NCBI GenBank assembly: GCA_020073205.1
Contig: JAIQFR010000029.1
Span: 1 to 41,768 of the forward strand
Direction: 5' to 3'
Length of the DNA stretch: 41,768 nucleotides
Origin: Terriglobia bacterium
GTDB lineage: Bacteria; Acidobacteriota; Polarisedimenticolia; Polarisedimenticolales; JAIQFR01
In this document: piece by piece, positions 16,438 to 25,482 of the stretch
How positions within the stretch are numbered: position 1 is the first letter of the stretch
Layout of the letters: every line of letters starts with the position of its first letter
Made by a program: the position numbers and the translations under genes
The notes under the pieces: generated by a model
Seen by the model: the letters and a program-made list of their open reading frames with translations, nothing else
Databases searched by the model: none
Told to the model about the DNA's origin: nothing

Positions 16438-18200
16438 CCAAGGTGATCGTCGGCTTCGGGACGTGCGGCATCGCGGCCGGGGCCGAGGAGACGTACCGCG
16501 CGCTGGGCCAGGCGCTCGGCGCTCGTGGCGACGGCCTCTCGGTCGCCCGGACCGGCTGCATCGGCATGTGCTACCAGGAGCCCCTCGTGGAGATCCGGGA
16601 CGACTCCGGGCGGCGCCACCTCTACGGCCGCGTGACCCCGGACCGAGTGAGCCGGCTCGTGCAGGAGCATCTCGGCCAGCACCACCCGGTGGACGAGTGG
16701 CTGGTCTGGACCGACGACGGCGCCGGAACCGAGTCGGACTTCCTGGCGAAGCAGGTCCGGATCGCCCTCAGGAACTGCGGGAACATCGACCCGGAGGCGA
16801 TCGACGACTACCTGGCCGCCGGCGGCTACCAGGCCCTCCGGAAGGTGCTCGACGCGGGCGACCCCGAAGGGCTGATCTCGCAAATGGTGGAGTCCGGACT
16901 GCGCGGGCGCGGCGGCGCCGGGTTCCTCACCGGCCTCAAATGGAGGTTCACTCGCCTCGCGAAGGGCGAGCGGAAGTTCGTGATCTGCAACGCGGACGAG
17001 GGGGATCCCGGCGCGTTCATGGACCGGTCGGTCCTCGAGGGGGACCCTCATTCGGTCCTGGAGGGGATGGCCATCGCGGCCCATGCCATCGGCGCCGGCG
17101 ACGGCTACATCTACGCCCGGGCGGAGTACCCTCTCGCGATCCGCCGGCTCAACATCGCCATCGCGCAGGCCGAGCGGCATGGCTACCTGGGCGACGGCAT
17201 CCTCGGCACCGGCCTCTCCTTTCACGTGAAACTCAAGGAAGGCGCCGGCGCGTTCGTCTGCGGCGAGGAGACCGCGCTCATCGGCTCCATCGAGGGGCGC
17301 CGCGGGATGCCGAGGGTGAGGCCGCCCTTCCCCGCCGTGAAGGGGCTCTGGGACTGCCCGACCAACATCAACAACGTCGAGACGTTCGCCAACGTCCCTT
17401 GGATCGTCGGGAACGGCCCGCAGGCGTTCGCCGCCCTCGGGACCGCGAACAGCAAGGGGACCAAGGTCTTCGCCATGGCGGGGAAGGTCCGCCGCGGGGG
17501 CCTCGTGGAGGTCCCGATGGGGATCTCCATCAAGGAGATCGTCTACGGAGTGTGCGGCGGCATCAAGGAGGGGCGGAAGTTCAAGGCGGTGCAGATGGGC
17601 GGCCCGTCGGGTGGCTGCATCCCGTCCGAGCTCCAGGACACCGTGATCGACTACGAGTCGATCAACAAGACGGGGGCGATCATGGGGTCGGGCGGCCTCG
17701 TGGTGATGGACGACAGTACCTGCATGGTCGAGGTCGCGCGCTTCTTCCTCGATTTCACCCAGCGCGAGTCCTGCGGCAAATGCACGTTCTGCCGGATCGG
17801 GAGCAAGCGGATGCTCGAGGTCCTGACCCGCATCACCGAGGGGGAGGGCAAGGACGGCGACATCGAGATGCTCGAGGACCTCGCCCACCGGGTGAAGAAC
17901 ACCTCCCTCTGCGGGCTCGGTCAGACGGCCCCCAACCCGGTCCTCACCACGCTCAAGTACTTCCGGTCGGAGTACGAGGCCCACATCAGCAACCGGAAGT
18001 GCCCGGCCCACCACTGCTCGAAGCTCCTGACCTACAGCATCACGGACGACTGCACCGGCTGCACGCTTTGCGTCAAGGCGTGCCCCACCGGGGCGATCAG
18101 CGGCGAGAAGCTCCAGAGGCACGTGATCGACGGAGCGGAGTGCATCGCTTGCGCCGCCTGCTTCAAGGTTTGCCGCGCCGGCGCGGTCCAGAGGGACTGA
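16434..18200 (+). CDS. NuoF/HydB-like NAD(H)-binding FMN and Fe-S subunit
   Basis: A 588-residue flavoprotein, the NAD(H)-reactive and presumed bifurcating subunit. Order: N-terminal thioredoxin-like domain (1-85) with three candidate [2Fe-2S] cysteines (11, 42, 46); NuoF core with G-R-G-G-A-G-F (158-164) and N-A-D-E-G-D-P-G (186-193) for FMN/NADH, G-G-P-S-G-G (389-394); the N3-type 4Fe-4S site Cys447, 450, 453 and 493. A C-terminal 2x[4Fe-4S] ferredoxin (Cys540, 543, 546, 550; 570, 573, 576, 580) is an extension that complex I NuoF lacks but HydB-type subunits have. This extension separates it from respiratory complex I, as does the absence of nuo membrane genes. The start is the ATG overlapping the NuoE-like stop. 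It is followed by the fusion subunit, 27 bases on. Confidence 0.95.
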   Translation: MTKVIVGFGTCGIAAGAEETYRALGQALGARGDGLSVARTGCIGMCYQEPLVEIRDDSGRRHLYGRVTPDRVSRLVQEHLGQHHPVDEWLVWTDDGAGTESDFLAKQVRIALRNCGNIDPEAIDDYLAAGGYQALRKVLDAGDPEGLISQMVESGLRGRGGAGFLTGLKWRFTRLAKGERKFVICNADEGDPGAFMDRSVLEGDPHSVLEGMAIAAHAIGAGDGYIYARAEYPLAIRRLNIAIAQAERHGYLGDGILGTGLSFHVKLKEGAGAFVCGEETALIGSIEGRRGMPRVRPPFPAVKGLWDCPTNINNVETFANVPWIVGNGPQAFAALGTANSKGTKVFAMAGKVRRGGLVEVPMGISIKEIVYGVCGGIKEGRKFKAVQMGGPSGGCIPSELQDTVIDYESINKTGAIMGSGGLVVMDDSTCMVEVARFFLDFTQRESCGKCTFCRIGSKRMLEVLTRITEGEGKDGDIEMLEDLAHRVKNTSLCGLGQTAPNPVLTTLKYFRSEYEAHISNRKCPAHHCSKLLTYSITDDCTGCTLCVKACPTGAISGEKLQRHVIDGAECIACAACFKVCRAGAVQRD

Positions 18201-18227
18201 GCGCGGCGCAACGGACGGAGAACCTCC

Positions 18228-21200
18228 ATGGCCCTCGTCAAGCTCGAGATCGACGGGAAGCGGATCATCGCGGACGGCAACCGGACCGTCCTCGACGTCG
18301 CCCGTGAGAACGGGATCCGCACGATCCCGACCCTGTGCCACGACGACCGGCTCGAGCCGTTCGCGTCGTGCTTTCTCTGCGTGGTGAAGGTGAAGGGAGC
18401 CCGATCGCTCCTCCCGGCGTGCTCCACGAAGGTCGGTCCCGGAATGGTCGTCGAGACCGACGACCCGGAGATCCGCAGGTCCAGGAAGGCGGCCCTGGAG
18501 CTCCTGCTGTCCAACCATTACGCCGACTGCGTCGGCCCGTGCCAGCTCGCCTGCCCGGCGGAAGTGGACATCCAGGGGTACATCGCGCTCGCCGCGCTGG
18601 GGAAACACCGGGACGCCGTCCAGCTGATCAAGGAGAAGAACCCCCTGCCGTCGGTCTGCGGACGCGTGTGCACCCGCCCGTGCGAGGTGAAGGGGTGCCG
18701 ACGCAACCTGCTGGACGAGGCGGTCGGCATCGACTGGATCAAGCGGTACGTCACCGACCTCGACCTCGGCCGCGACGACGCTTGGCGCCCCGAGGTGGCC
18801 CCTTTGAACGGGAAGTCGGTCGCCGTCGTGGGAGCGGGGCCGGCCGGGCTTTCGTGCGCCTACTACCTCGCGGTCCGCGGGTACCAGGTGAACCTGTTCG
18901 AGGCCCTGCCCGAGGCGGGCGGCATGCTCCGCTACGGCATCCCCGAGTACCGGCTCCCGAAGGACGTTCTCGATCTCGAGATCAATCAGATCCTGAGCCT
19001 CGGCGTGCGTCTCAAGACCAACACCCTCCTCGGCCGCGACTTCACGGTCCAGAGCCTGAAGCGAGACGGCCACCAGGCGGTGTACCTGGGCCTCGGCGCG
19101 TGGAAGAGCTCGGACATGCGGGTCAAGGGGGAGGACTCCGAGGGCGTCCTCTCGGGCATCGAGTTCCTCAAGAATTTCGGCCTGAGGCGCAAGATCGATC
19201 TCCGGGGTCGAGTGCTGGTGATCGGCGGCGGCAACACCGCCATCGATTGCGCCCGCACCGTGCTGCGGCTCGGCGTCAAGGAGGTCCGCCTGCTCTACCG
19301 CCGCACCCGGAACGAGATGCCCGCCAACGCCGCCGAGATTCACGAGGCCGAGCAGGAAGGCGTGAACATGGACTTCCTGGTGGCCCCGGTCCGCGTCATC
19401 ACCGCGGGCGGCCGGGTCAGCGGCCTCGAGTGCCTGAGGATGGAGCTCGGCGAGCCGGACGCCAGCGGGAGGAGGAGCCCGAAGCCGGTGCGTGGCTCCG
19501 AGTTCGTCGTGGACGCCGATTTCATCCTGTCCGCCATCGGGCAGGCCACGCGGGTCCCCGAGCTCCTCGACGGACGCGTGCCCGACTTCCTTCCCTTCGG
19601 CGAGGTGCTGAACCTCACCCGGTGGCAGACGATCCAGACGAACGAAGGGACCGGCGAGACCAGCGTCGACGGCGTCTTCGCGGGGGGCGACGTGGTCACC
19701 GGCGCCGCGACCGCCATCGAGGCGATCGCCGCCGGCCGGAGGGCCGCCCACGCGATCGACGCTTACCTCACCGGCGGAAAGGCCCGGCCGGAGCCGAAGG
19801 AGTTCGTGAGCCGCAAGGACACGTTCGCGAAGGTCTCGGTGGCCGACCTGCGGAGCCCGGCGCCGTCGCGGCGCCGTCCGATGCCCCTGCTGTCCGTCGA
19901 GGACCGGGTCCGAGGATTCATGGAGGTGGAGCAGGGTTACACCCCCGAGGACGTCGAGAAGGAGGCCCGGCGCTGCCTCGAGTGCGGCTGCACGGCGCTG
20001 TTCGAGTGCGACCTGAGGCGCTACGCCACGGAGTACGGCGTCGACATCTCCCGGTTCCTCGGGGAGGCCACGCAGCACAAGGTCGACACGAGCCACCCCC
20101 TGATCGAGCTGGACCCGAACAAGTGCATCCTGTGCGGGCGGTGCGTGAGGATCTGCTCCGAGGTGGTCGGCGTGTCGGCCTACGGGTACCTGCAGCGCGG
20201 CTTCAGCACGGTGGTCCGCCCCGCCATGGGCGGCTCCCTCCTCGAGACCGATTGCGTGACCTGCGGTCTGTGCATCGGGACCTGTCCCACGGGCGCCATC
20301 GCGCAGAAGATCCCGCTGGTGAAGCCGGGGCCCTGGCGGACCCGGCAGGTCCCGTCGATCTGCTCGTTCTGCGGCGTCGGCTGCCGGATCGCGTACGACA
20401 CGTTCGGGGACACGGTGGTCAAGGTCTCGTCCTCCGAGGACGCCCCGGTCACCTTCGGGAATCATTGCAAGAAGGGGCGGTTCGGGTACGACGTCGTCCA
20501 CGCGGAGGATCGGCTGGCCAAGGCCAAGGTGAGGGCGGGCCGCGTGCAGCAGGACGCGCCGATCGACGACGCCATTGGCTACGCGGCGATGCGCTTGAGA
20601 GAGCTGTCGCGCCGGTACACGGGATCCGAGATGGCGGTGTTCGTCTCGCCGCGCTTCACCAACGAGGAGGCGTACCTCGCCCAGAAGCTGGCGAGGGTGG
20701 CGCTCAGGACCCACGACGTCGGATCCCTCGCCCACCTGGTGAATCGCGAGCTTCAGTGCCCGGAGGTCGTCTCGACCGCGACCTATCGCGACGTGGCCGA
20801 CGCCCAGGTCATCCTCCTCGCCGGATCGCGACTCGACGAGGAGCATTTCGTCGCCGACCTGATCGTCAAGCGCGCGATCCGCGGCGGCGGCAAGCTCGTC
20901 TACATCCACCCGGAGGCCAACCCGGTCGCCCGCTTCGCCGAAGTGTTCATCCGCTGCCGGCCAGGAACCGAGGCGCTCGTCCTGCTGGGCATCGTGCAGG
21001 AGGTGCTGGCGGCCTCGGGAGCGGCGGCCACGGACCGGCCGTGGCTCGAAGAGGCGCTGGCGGGGCTCGGCGGCGACCGGCTCCTCGAGAGGACGGGGGC
21101 GGATCCGGCGCTCGTGAAGGAGGCGGCGCGTCTCGTCGGCCGGAGCCTCCTCAAGGTCCTGATCTTCAACAAGGACTACCGCGGCCCGCGGACCGCGCGG

Positions 21201-22010
21201 GACGGCCGGGTCTACGCCGCCGCCGCTTCGATCCTGGGTGCCTCGCTCCTCTCGCTTCGCGAAAAGGCGAACATGCAGGGGCTCCTGGACATGGGCTGCT
21301 TCCCCGACTGGTTCCCGGGGTACCGGTCGGTCCGCGACGAGAGCGTCGTGGACGATCTCGAGAAGGAGTGGTGCGTCGCGCTCCGGGACCTCGAGACCGC
21401 CCCGGCGGATCTCGCCGCGCGGCTCCGCGAGCGCAAGATCAAGGTCGCCGTCGTGCTCGGCGAGGACCCGCTGGGCGACCCGGACTTCCCCGAGGACCTC
21501 AAGGCCGGCCTCCTCGCGACGGACTTCCTCGTGGTCGGCGACCTCGTCCTCACCGAGACCGCCAGGGCCGCTCACGTCGTGCTGCCGCTCGGCACCGTGG
21601 CGGAGACTTCCGGCACGTACACCAACTCGGAGCGGCGGATCCAGCGGATCGCCCGCGCCGTGCCGCCCGCGACCGGCCTCGAGACGTGGCAGGTGATCGC
21701 CCAGCTCGCCGGCAGGATGGGGTACCGGTTCAAGATGAAGTACGCCGACGTCGGCGACGTCATGGAGGAGATCCGCAGGGTCGCGCCGATCTACCGGAAC
21801 GCCGCGATCGGCGAGCCGGAGGCGGGCTCCGTCTGGGACCTCTCGGGTTTCCCGCTCGCCCGGGTGGAGCCGGACGCGCGCGACCTCTCGGTCGAGGTGG
21901 CGCCCGCCCGCACCGTTCACCTCGACCGGATGGAGTCCCGCTTCGACGCCTGGTTCGACGGGCTGATGAACGAGGCGCGCCGCGCCGGCGCGGCGGTGGC
22001 CGCGGACTGA
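18228..22010 (+). CDS. Multi-cofactor fusion: NuoG-type 2Fe-2S, GltD/NfnB flavoprotein, ferredoxin and molybdopterin-fold domains
   Basis: A 1260-residue cytosolic redox protein. Domains: [2Fe-2S] ferredoxin (1-80; Cys37, 48, 51, 65); GltD/NfnB-type 4Fe-4S helical domain (95-180; Cys101, 105, 109, 144, 148, 152, 157); FAD fold with G-A-G-P-A-G (202-207) and a second dinucleotide fold G-G-G-N-T-A (333-338), as in NADPH-dependent glutamate synthase small subunit; a Cys583/586/588/594 group; 2x[4Fe-4S] ferredoxin (Cys633-643, 676-686); a molybdopterin-oxidoreductase 4Fe-4S motif (Cys712, 715, 719, 747); and a formate-dehydrogenase-like fold to about 1200. At the Sec/Cys-His site the residues are Val838-Asn839, and the C-terminal molybdopterin-binding domain is missing, so it is probably not a formate dehydrogenase. 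With the NuoE/NuoF-like genes it resembles Stn/NfnB-containing bifurcating transhydrogenases. Function is inferred; domain calls are firm. Confidence 0.9.
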   Translation: MALVKLEIDGKRIIADGNRTVLDVARENGIRTIPTLCHDDRLEPFASCFLCVVKVKGARSLLPACSTKVGPGMVVETDDPEIRRSRKAALELLLSNHYADCVGPCQLACPAEVDIQGYIALAALGKHRDAVQLIKEKNPLPSVCGRVCTRPCEVKGCRRNLLDEAVGIDWIKRYVTDLDLGRDDAWRPEVAPLNGKSVAVVGAGPAGLSCAYYLAVRGYQVNLFEALPEAGGMLRYGIPEYRLPKDVLDLEINQILSLGVRLKTNTLLGRDFTVQSLKRDGHQAVYLGLGAWKSSDMRVKGEDSEGVLSGIEFLKNFGLRRKIDLRGRVLVIGGGNTAIDCARTVLRLGVKEVRLLYRRTRNEMPANAAEIHEAEQEGVNMDFLVAPVRVITAGGRVSGLECLRMELGEPDASGRRSPKPVRGSEFVVDADFILSAIGQATRVPELLDGRVPDFLPFGEVLNLTRWQTIQTNEGTGETSVDGVFAGGDVVTGAATAIEAIAAGRRAAHAIDAYLTGGKARPEPKEFVSRKDTFAKVSVADLRSPAPSRRRPMPLLSVEDRVRGFMEVEQGYTPEDVEKEARRCLECGCTALFECDLRRYATEYGVDISRFLGEATQHKVDTSHPLIELDPNKCILCGRCVRICSEVVGVSAYGYLQRGFSTVVRPAMGGSLLETDCVTCGLCIGTCPTGAIAQKIPLVKPGPWRTRQVPSICSFCGVGCRIAYDTFGDTVVKVSSSEDAPVTFGNHCKKGRFGYDVVHAEDRLAKAKVRAGRVQQDAPIDDAIGYAAMRLRELSRRYTGSEMAVFVSPRFTNEEAYLAQKLARVALRTHDVGSLAHLVNRELQCPEVVSTATYRDVADAQVILLAGSRLDEEHFVADLIVKRAIRGGGKLVYIHPEANPVARFAEVFIRCRPGTEALVLLGIVQEVLAASGAAATDRPWLEEALAGLGGDRLLERTGADPALVKEAARLVGRSLLKVLIFNKDYRGPRTARDGRVYAAAASILGASLLSLREKANMQGLLDMGCFPDWFPGYRSVRDESVVDDLEKEWCVALRDLETAPADLAARLRERKIKVAVVLGEDPLGDPDFPEDLKAGLLATDFLVVGDLVLTETARAAHVVLPLGTVAETSGTYTNSERRIQRIARAVPPATGLETWQVIAQLAGRMGYRFKMKYADVGDVMEEIRRVAPIYRNAAIGEPEAGSVWDLSGFPLARVEPDARDLSVEVAPARTVHLDRMESRFDAWFDGLMNEARRAGAAVAAD

Positions 22011-22063
22011 CGGGAGCGCGCGGGCGCGTCGGGCTCCGGCGGGTGGCTTCGGAGGAAACGGCC

Positions 22064-22420
22064 ATGGGCGATTCGCTTCGGGACGGATCCGTGCTCATCC
22101 TGGTCACCCGCGACGGGATGGGTCACGCCGAGGCCCTCCTCCAGCACAAGCTGATCCGGAACTACCTCGGCCTCCTGGACGGGAACGACATGCTGCCGGG
22201 GGCCATCGCGTTCTACGGCGAGGGAGTGCGGCTCGCGGTCGAGGGTTCCCCGGTGCTGGATCTCTTGGCGTCGCTCGAGACCAAGGGCGTGCACCTGATC
22301 CTCTGCAAGACCTGCGTCGACCATTACGGCATCGCGGAGAAGGTCCGAGCGGGGGTGATCGGGGGGATGGCGGACATCCTCGCGGCCCAGTGGAAGGCGT
22401 CGAAGGTGATCACGATCTGA
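22064..22420 (+). CDS. DsrE/YedF C-terminal-like protein
   Basis: A 118-residue protein of the DsrE/F sulfur-relay fold. The sequence L-L-x-L-E-T-K-G-V-H-L-I-L-C-K-T-C near 80-100 and the ending A-S-K-V-I-T-I match the C-terminal half of YedF-type proteins linked to selenium or sulfur metabolism. The N-terminal TusA half found in YedF is absent. Two cysteines three apart (C-K-T-C) could carry persulfide. GGAGG lies 8 bases before the ATG. It is the last gene of the redox operon and ends 19 bases from the convergent TonB-dependent receptor gene. A role in sulfur delivery to the many Fe-S or molybdenum sites upstream is a guess. Confidence 0.82.
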   Translation: MGDSLRDGSVLILVTRDGMGHAEALLQHKLIRNYLGLLDGNDMLPGAIAFYGEGVRLAVEGSPVLDLLASLETKGVHLILCKTCVDHYGIAEKVRAGVIGGMADILAAQWKASKVITI

Positions 22421-22439
22421 GGAGCGGGGGCCGCGGGGC

Positions 22440-25400
22440 TCAGTATCCGAGTCTCAGTCCGAGCTCCATCGTCCGCGGCGGTCCCGCGAGGCCGATCGGT
22501 CTGCCGAAGTCCGGGGAGATCGCGCGCCCCTCGACGGGGCCCCCGTTGAACCGGTCGAGCAGGTTGAAGATCTGAAGGTACATTTCCCCCTTGGTCCGGC
22601 CGTCCCTCGCCGCGAAAGGCTTCGACACCCTCAGGTCGATCTGGTAGAACGCCGGAGCGTGCAGCGACGTCACAGGGGCCAGAAGCGGCTGGCTCCGGAT
22701 CGCCCGCAACTCGTTCTCCGATGCCCTGACCTCGTTCACCGGTCCGAGCGGGGTGTCTTCGCCCGTGTTGCGCCCAACCCCAGGCGGCCTGTCGGTGGTG
22801 ATGCCGTCGAGGTTGTCGTCCCGGCCGGTGGTCACGTTGAACGGGACGGGCGAGCTGAGCTGGACGACGCCCGAAGCTCGGAGTCCCATCCAGGGCAGCG
22901 CGGACGCCCCTGAGATCACGATCCGGTGCCGCCGGTCGGCGTCCGACGGACCCCTCTCGCCGGAGAGATTCACGGAATCCGGAGGCAGGTAGATCCCGCC
23001 CTTGAGCGGGTCCGGCCCCAGGTCCTCGGCCCGCGACCAAGTGTACGACGCCTGATACCAGCTCGTCTTCCCTCGCCAGCGCCAGCCCAGGGTCGCTCCG
23101 GTGTACCAGCTTTCCCCCTCCGTCGTGATGGCGGCGATCGACCCCGGCGGGCTGGCGGCGTGCACGGGCGTGCAGGAGTCCCGGAACTTCGGGTCCGGGT
23201 TCGCCGGATCCGGTCCCGCGCAACTGCGGACGCCGATGACCGGGTTGAGGTCCCTCATGAGGGGGAGGTGATGCCCGCGCGCGCGCACGAGCTCGAGCTG
23301 CGCGGCGCCGCCCGTTCCCACGGCGACCTCCGCGCCGAGGGAGCTCTCGACGGAGTACGGGGTGTCGAGCCGCGTTCCGGTGGAGAAACGGAGGATCAGC
23401 TCGTCAGGGAAGATGAGGAAGTCCTTGACGTAGTTTCCGCCCCCGAGCTTCTCCACGGCGTCTTCGGTGAGGGCGACGGTCTTGTCTCCGACCGGCACCT
23501 CGAGCGTCGTGCCCTGGACCGGCAGGATCCCGATCCTCGTTCCCGAGGTGATGGCGGCGACGGCGGGGAACCCGAGCGAGAGCTTGTCGTAGAAGACGCC
23601 TCCCCCGCCCCGAACGACGAGCCGCCCGCTCCCGGGTGTGAACGTGAAGCCCAGTCGGGGGGCGAGGTTGTTCCGGTCCTCGGGGGCCCCGCCGTTCGGG
23701 ATCGGCGAATCGACCCGGGCGCTCGGCGGCAGGCGGAACGTGTCGAGGTCGTAGCGCAAACCGTAGTCGAGGACCACCCTGGACCCGAGCCGCCAGGTAT
23801 CCTGCGCGAACAACGCGATCTGGTTGTCGTACAGATTCGCCGCCGGCTCGCCCTCGATGAGCTGGTAGACCGTGGGGTAGGTGCCGATGTCCGCCCGATC
23901 CATGCCGGTCTCCCAGGGCTGGCACGGGATGATCGGATACGTTCCGTTGCGGATCGCGGCGGTCACCTGCGACGGGGTCACGGAACAGCTGTTCGAATCG
24001 TACGGCGTGTCCGTCGAGTACAGGAAGTTGCCGTTGGGGTTGAACCGGGTGCGAACGTCGGTCCGCGAGCGCGCGAAGTCGAGGCCGAACTTGGCCGTGT
24101 GGCTCCCGCCCCTCCAGGTGACGTTGTCGACGAGCTGGAACTTGTCCTCCCGGCGGAGCTGACGGTTGAGGTTGTTGCCGCCGAAGCTTCCGGACGGCCG
24201 ATCCACCCCGGGCCGGCTCGAGTTCGCCTGCTGATCGAAGTCGGAGGACGAGACCAGGAGCCGCGCCTCGTGGATCACGTTGGGGGAGAGCACCGAGGTG
24301 AGCGTGCTGGCGAGCTGGACGTCGTGTTCGTCGAGCCGGAACCCGGTCTCCGGGGTGGTCCGGCCGCCGACGTTCAGGTCCTCGGTGGACCTCGCGTCCG
24401 CGGAGAGCCGGACCATCAAGAACTGCGAGGGGGTGAGGACGAAGTCGGTCCTGAGGAAGACGTTGTCGTCCGCCGCCGGGGCGATCACGAAGCCTCCCGG
24501 CGCCCCGTTCCGTCCCACGCCGACGTACGGGACGACCCGGTCATCGCGCTGGCGCTCGTACGCGGCGAAGTAGAACGCCTGATCCTCGCGGATCGGCCCG
24601 CCGACGCGGAATCCGAGCTGGTACTGATCACCGGTCCGCGGTGATCCCTCCGGATTCGGCAGCCCTGAAACGAACGTGCCGGGGGAGTTCCAGGACGCCG
24701 CACCGCGCTGCACGAAGAACTCGCCCGTTTCCTCGTTGCCCCCCTGGCGGGTGACGATGTTGAAGATACCCCCGCTCGCCCTCCCGAACTCCGCCGCGTA
24801 CCGGCTCGTGTTGAGGACCATGTCCTGCACGACGAGCTGGGAGAAGAACGAGTTCATGGACGTGCCGCTGGTTTCGTCGTTGTTGTCGAGGCCGTCCACC
24901 AGGAAGGAATTCGAACGCCCGGACTGGCCGTTGACCACGAAGACCGCGCCCCGCTCCCCGAAGAAGTCGGCGGTGGGGGCCTGTCGAACGGACGCATCGA
25001 GGAGCGGGAGGTCGGTGACGACGCGCCCGGCGATCGGAATGGAGTCGGCGATCGAATCCCCGACCCGCATCTCCGATCCGACCCGCTGGTTGTCCACGAT
25101 CGGCGGCTCGGCACGGACCGTCACCTTCTCCGCGAGGCCCTTTCCGAGCGTGAGTTCGATCGACGTCGCTTCCTGCAGGAGGAGCGTGACGGTGCGGGAA
25201 TCGCTGGACGTCCCGTCGGTGAGCGAGGCCGCCACGACCCAGATTCCCGGGGGGAGCGAATTCATCTGAAAACGCCCTCGGGCATCGGAGGTCGTGACGC
25301 GGACGACGCCGGTCGTCTCCGACCTCGCCCGCACGTCCGCTCCCGCGACGGGCTTGCCGTCGAGCCCCCGGACCGTTCCGCGGAGCGAGGAGGAGGCGGA

Positions 25401-25481
25401 TTGCCCCCACGCGACCGAGAGCCAGCACAGAGCGATCACCAGGAGGAGGATGCGTCGGCCCGGTCGCGCCACCCTGCTCAC
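22440..25481 (-). CDS. TonB-dependent receptor with carboxypeptidase-regulatory-like N-terminus
   Basis: Outer-membrane receptor/channel of 1013 residues. A signal peptide (R-R-I-L-L-L-V-I-A-L-C-W-L) is probably cleaved after A-W-G near 26. Residues about 30-115 form a CarboxypepD_reg-like beta-sandwich (S-L-R-G-T-V-R-G-L-D-G-K-P-V-A-G-A). The plug spans about 135-270 (I-V-D-N-Q-R-V, N-G-Q-S-G-R-S-N-S-F-L-V-D-G-L-D) and the rest is a barrel ending in a terminal aromatic (L-R-L-G-Y). This is the Oar-like architecture abundant in Acidobacteriota. The GTG start lies two bases after the stop of the upstream secreted-protein gene and has no clear ribosome-binding site, so translation is probably coupled. 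The ligand is unknown; proteins or large organics are typical for this subtype. Confidence 0.93.
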   Translation of the reverse strand: MSRVARPGRRILLLVIALCWLSVAWGQSASSSLRGTVRGLDGKPVAGADVRARSETTGVVRVTTSDARGRFQMNSLPPGIWVVAASLTDGTSSDSRTVTLLLQEATSIELTLGKGLAEKVTVRAEPPIVDNQRVGSEMRVGDSIADSIPIAGRVVTDLPLLDASVRQAPTADFFGERGAVFVVNGQSGRSNSFLVDGLDNNDETSGTSMNSFFSQLVVQDMVLNTSRYAAEFGRASGGIFNIVTRQGGNEETGEFFVQRGAASWNSPGTFVSGLPNPEGSPRTGDQYQLGFRVGGPIREDQAFYFAAYERQRDDRVVPYVGVGRNGAPGGFVIAPAADDNVFLRTDFVLTPSQFLMVRLSADARSTEDLNVGGRTTPETGFRLDEHDVQLASTLTSVLSPNVIHEARLLVSSSDFDQQANSSRPGVDRPSGSFGGNNLNRQLRREDKFQLVDNVTWRGGSHTAKFGLDFARSRTDVRTRFNPNGNFLYSTDTPYDSNSCSVTPSQVTAAIRNGTYPIIPCQPWETGMDRADIGTYPTVYQLIEGEPAANLYDNQIALFAQDTWRLGSRVVLDYGLRYDLDTFRLPPSARVDSPIPNGGAPEDRNNLAPRLGFTFTPGSGRLVVRGGGGVFYDKLSLGFPAVAAITSGTRIGILPVQGTTLEVPVGDKTVALTEDAVEKLGGGNYVKDFLIFPDELILRFSTGTRLDTPYSVESSLGAEVAVGTGGAAQLELVRARGHHLPLMRDLNPVIGVRSCAGPDPANPDPKFRDSCTPVHAASPPGSIAAITTEGESWYTGATLGWRWRGKTSWYQASYTWSRAEDLGPDPLKGGIYLPPDSVNLSGERGPSDADRRHRIVISGASALPWMGLRASGVVQLSSPVPFNVTTGRDDNLDGITTDRPPGVGRNTGEDTPLGPVNEVRASENELRAIRSQPLLAPVTSLHAPAFYQIDLRVSKPFAARDGRTKGEMYLQIFNLLDRFNGGPVEGRAISPDFGRPIGLAGPPRTMELGLRLGY

Positions 25482-25482
25482 T

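Noticed and set aside
15967-18200. Respiratory complex I (nuo) operon
   Set aside because: NuoE/NuoF-like genes are present, but there are no membrane subunits and the NuoF-like protein has the extra ferredoxin domain of soluble bifurcating enzymes.
16146-21920. A very long open frame on the minus strand opposite the redox operon (over 1900 codons)
   Set aside because: It is the antisense shadow of GC-biased codons in well-defined genes; its translation is low-complexity, Arg/Gly/Asp/Val-rich, with no domain.
18228-22010. Annotation of the fusion protein as a formate dehydrogenase
   Set aside because: The molybdopterin-fold part lacks the Sec/Cys-His pair (Val838-Asn839) and the C-terminal molybdopterin-binding domain.
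18335-22063. A long plus-strand open frame overlapping the fusion gene and running into the DsrE-like gene
   Set aside because: Only its last 118 codons (from 22064) look like a protein and have a ribosome-binding site; the rest is an out-of-frame Arg/Pro/Gly-rich shadow.
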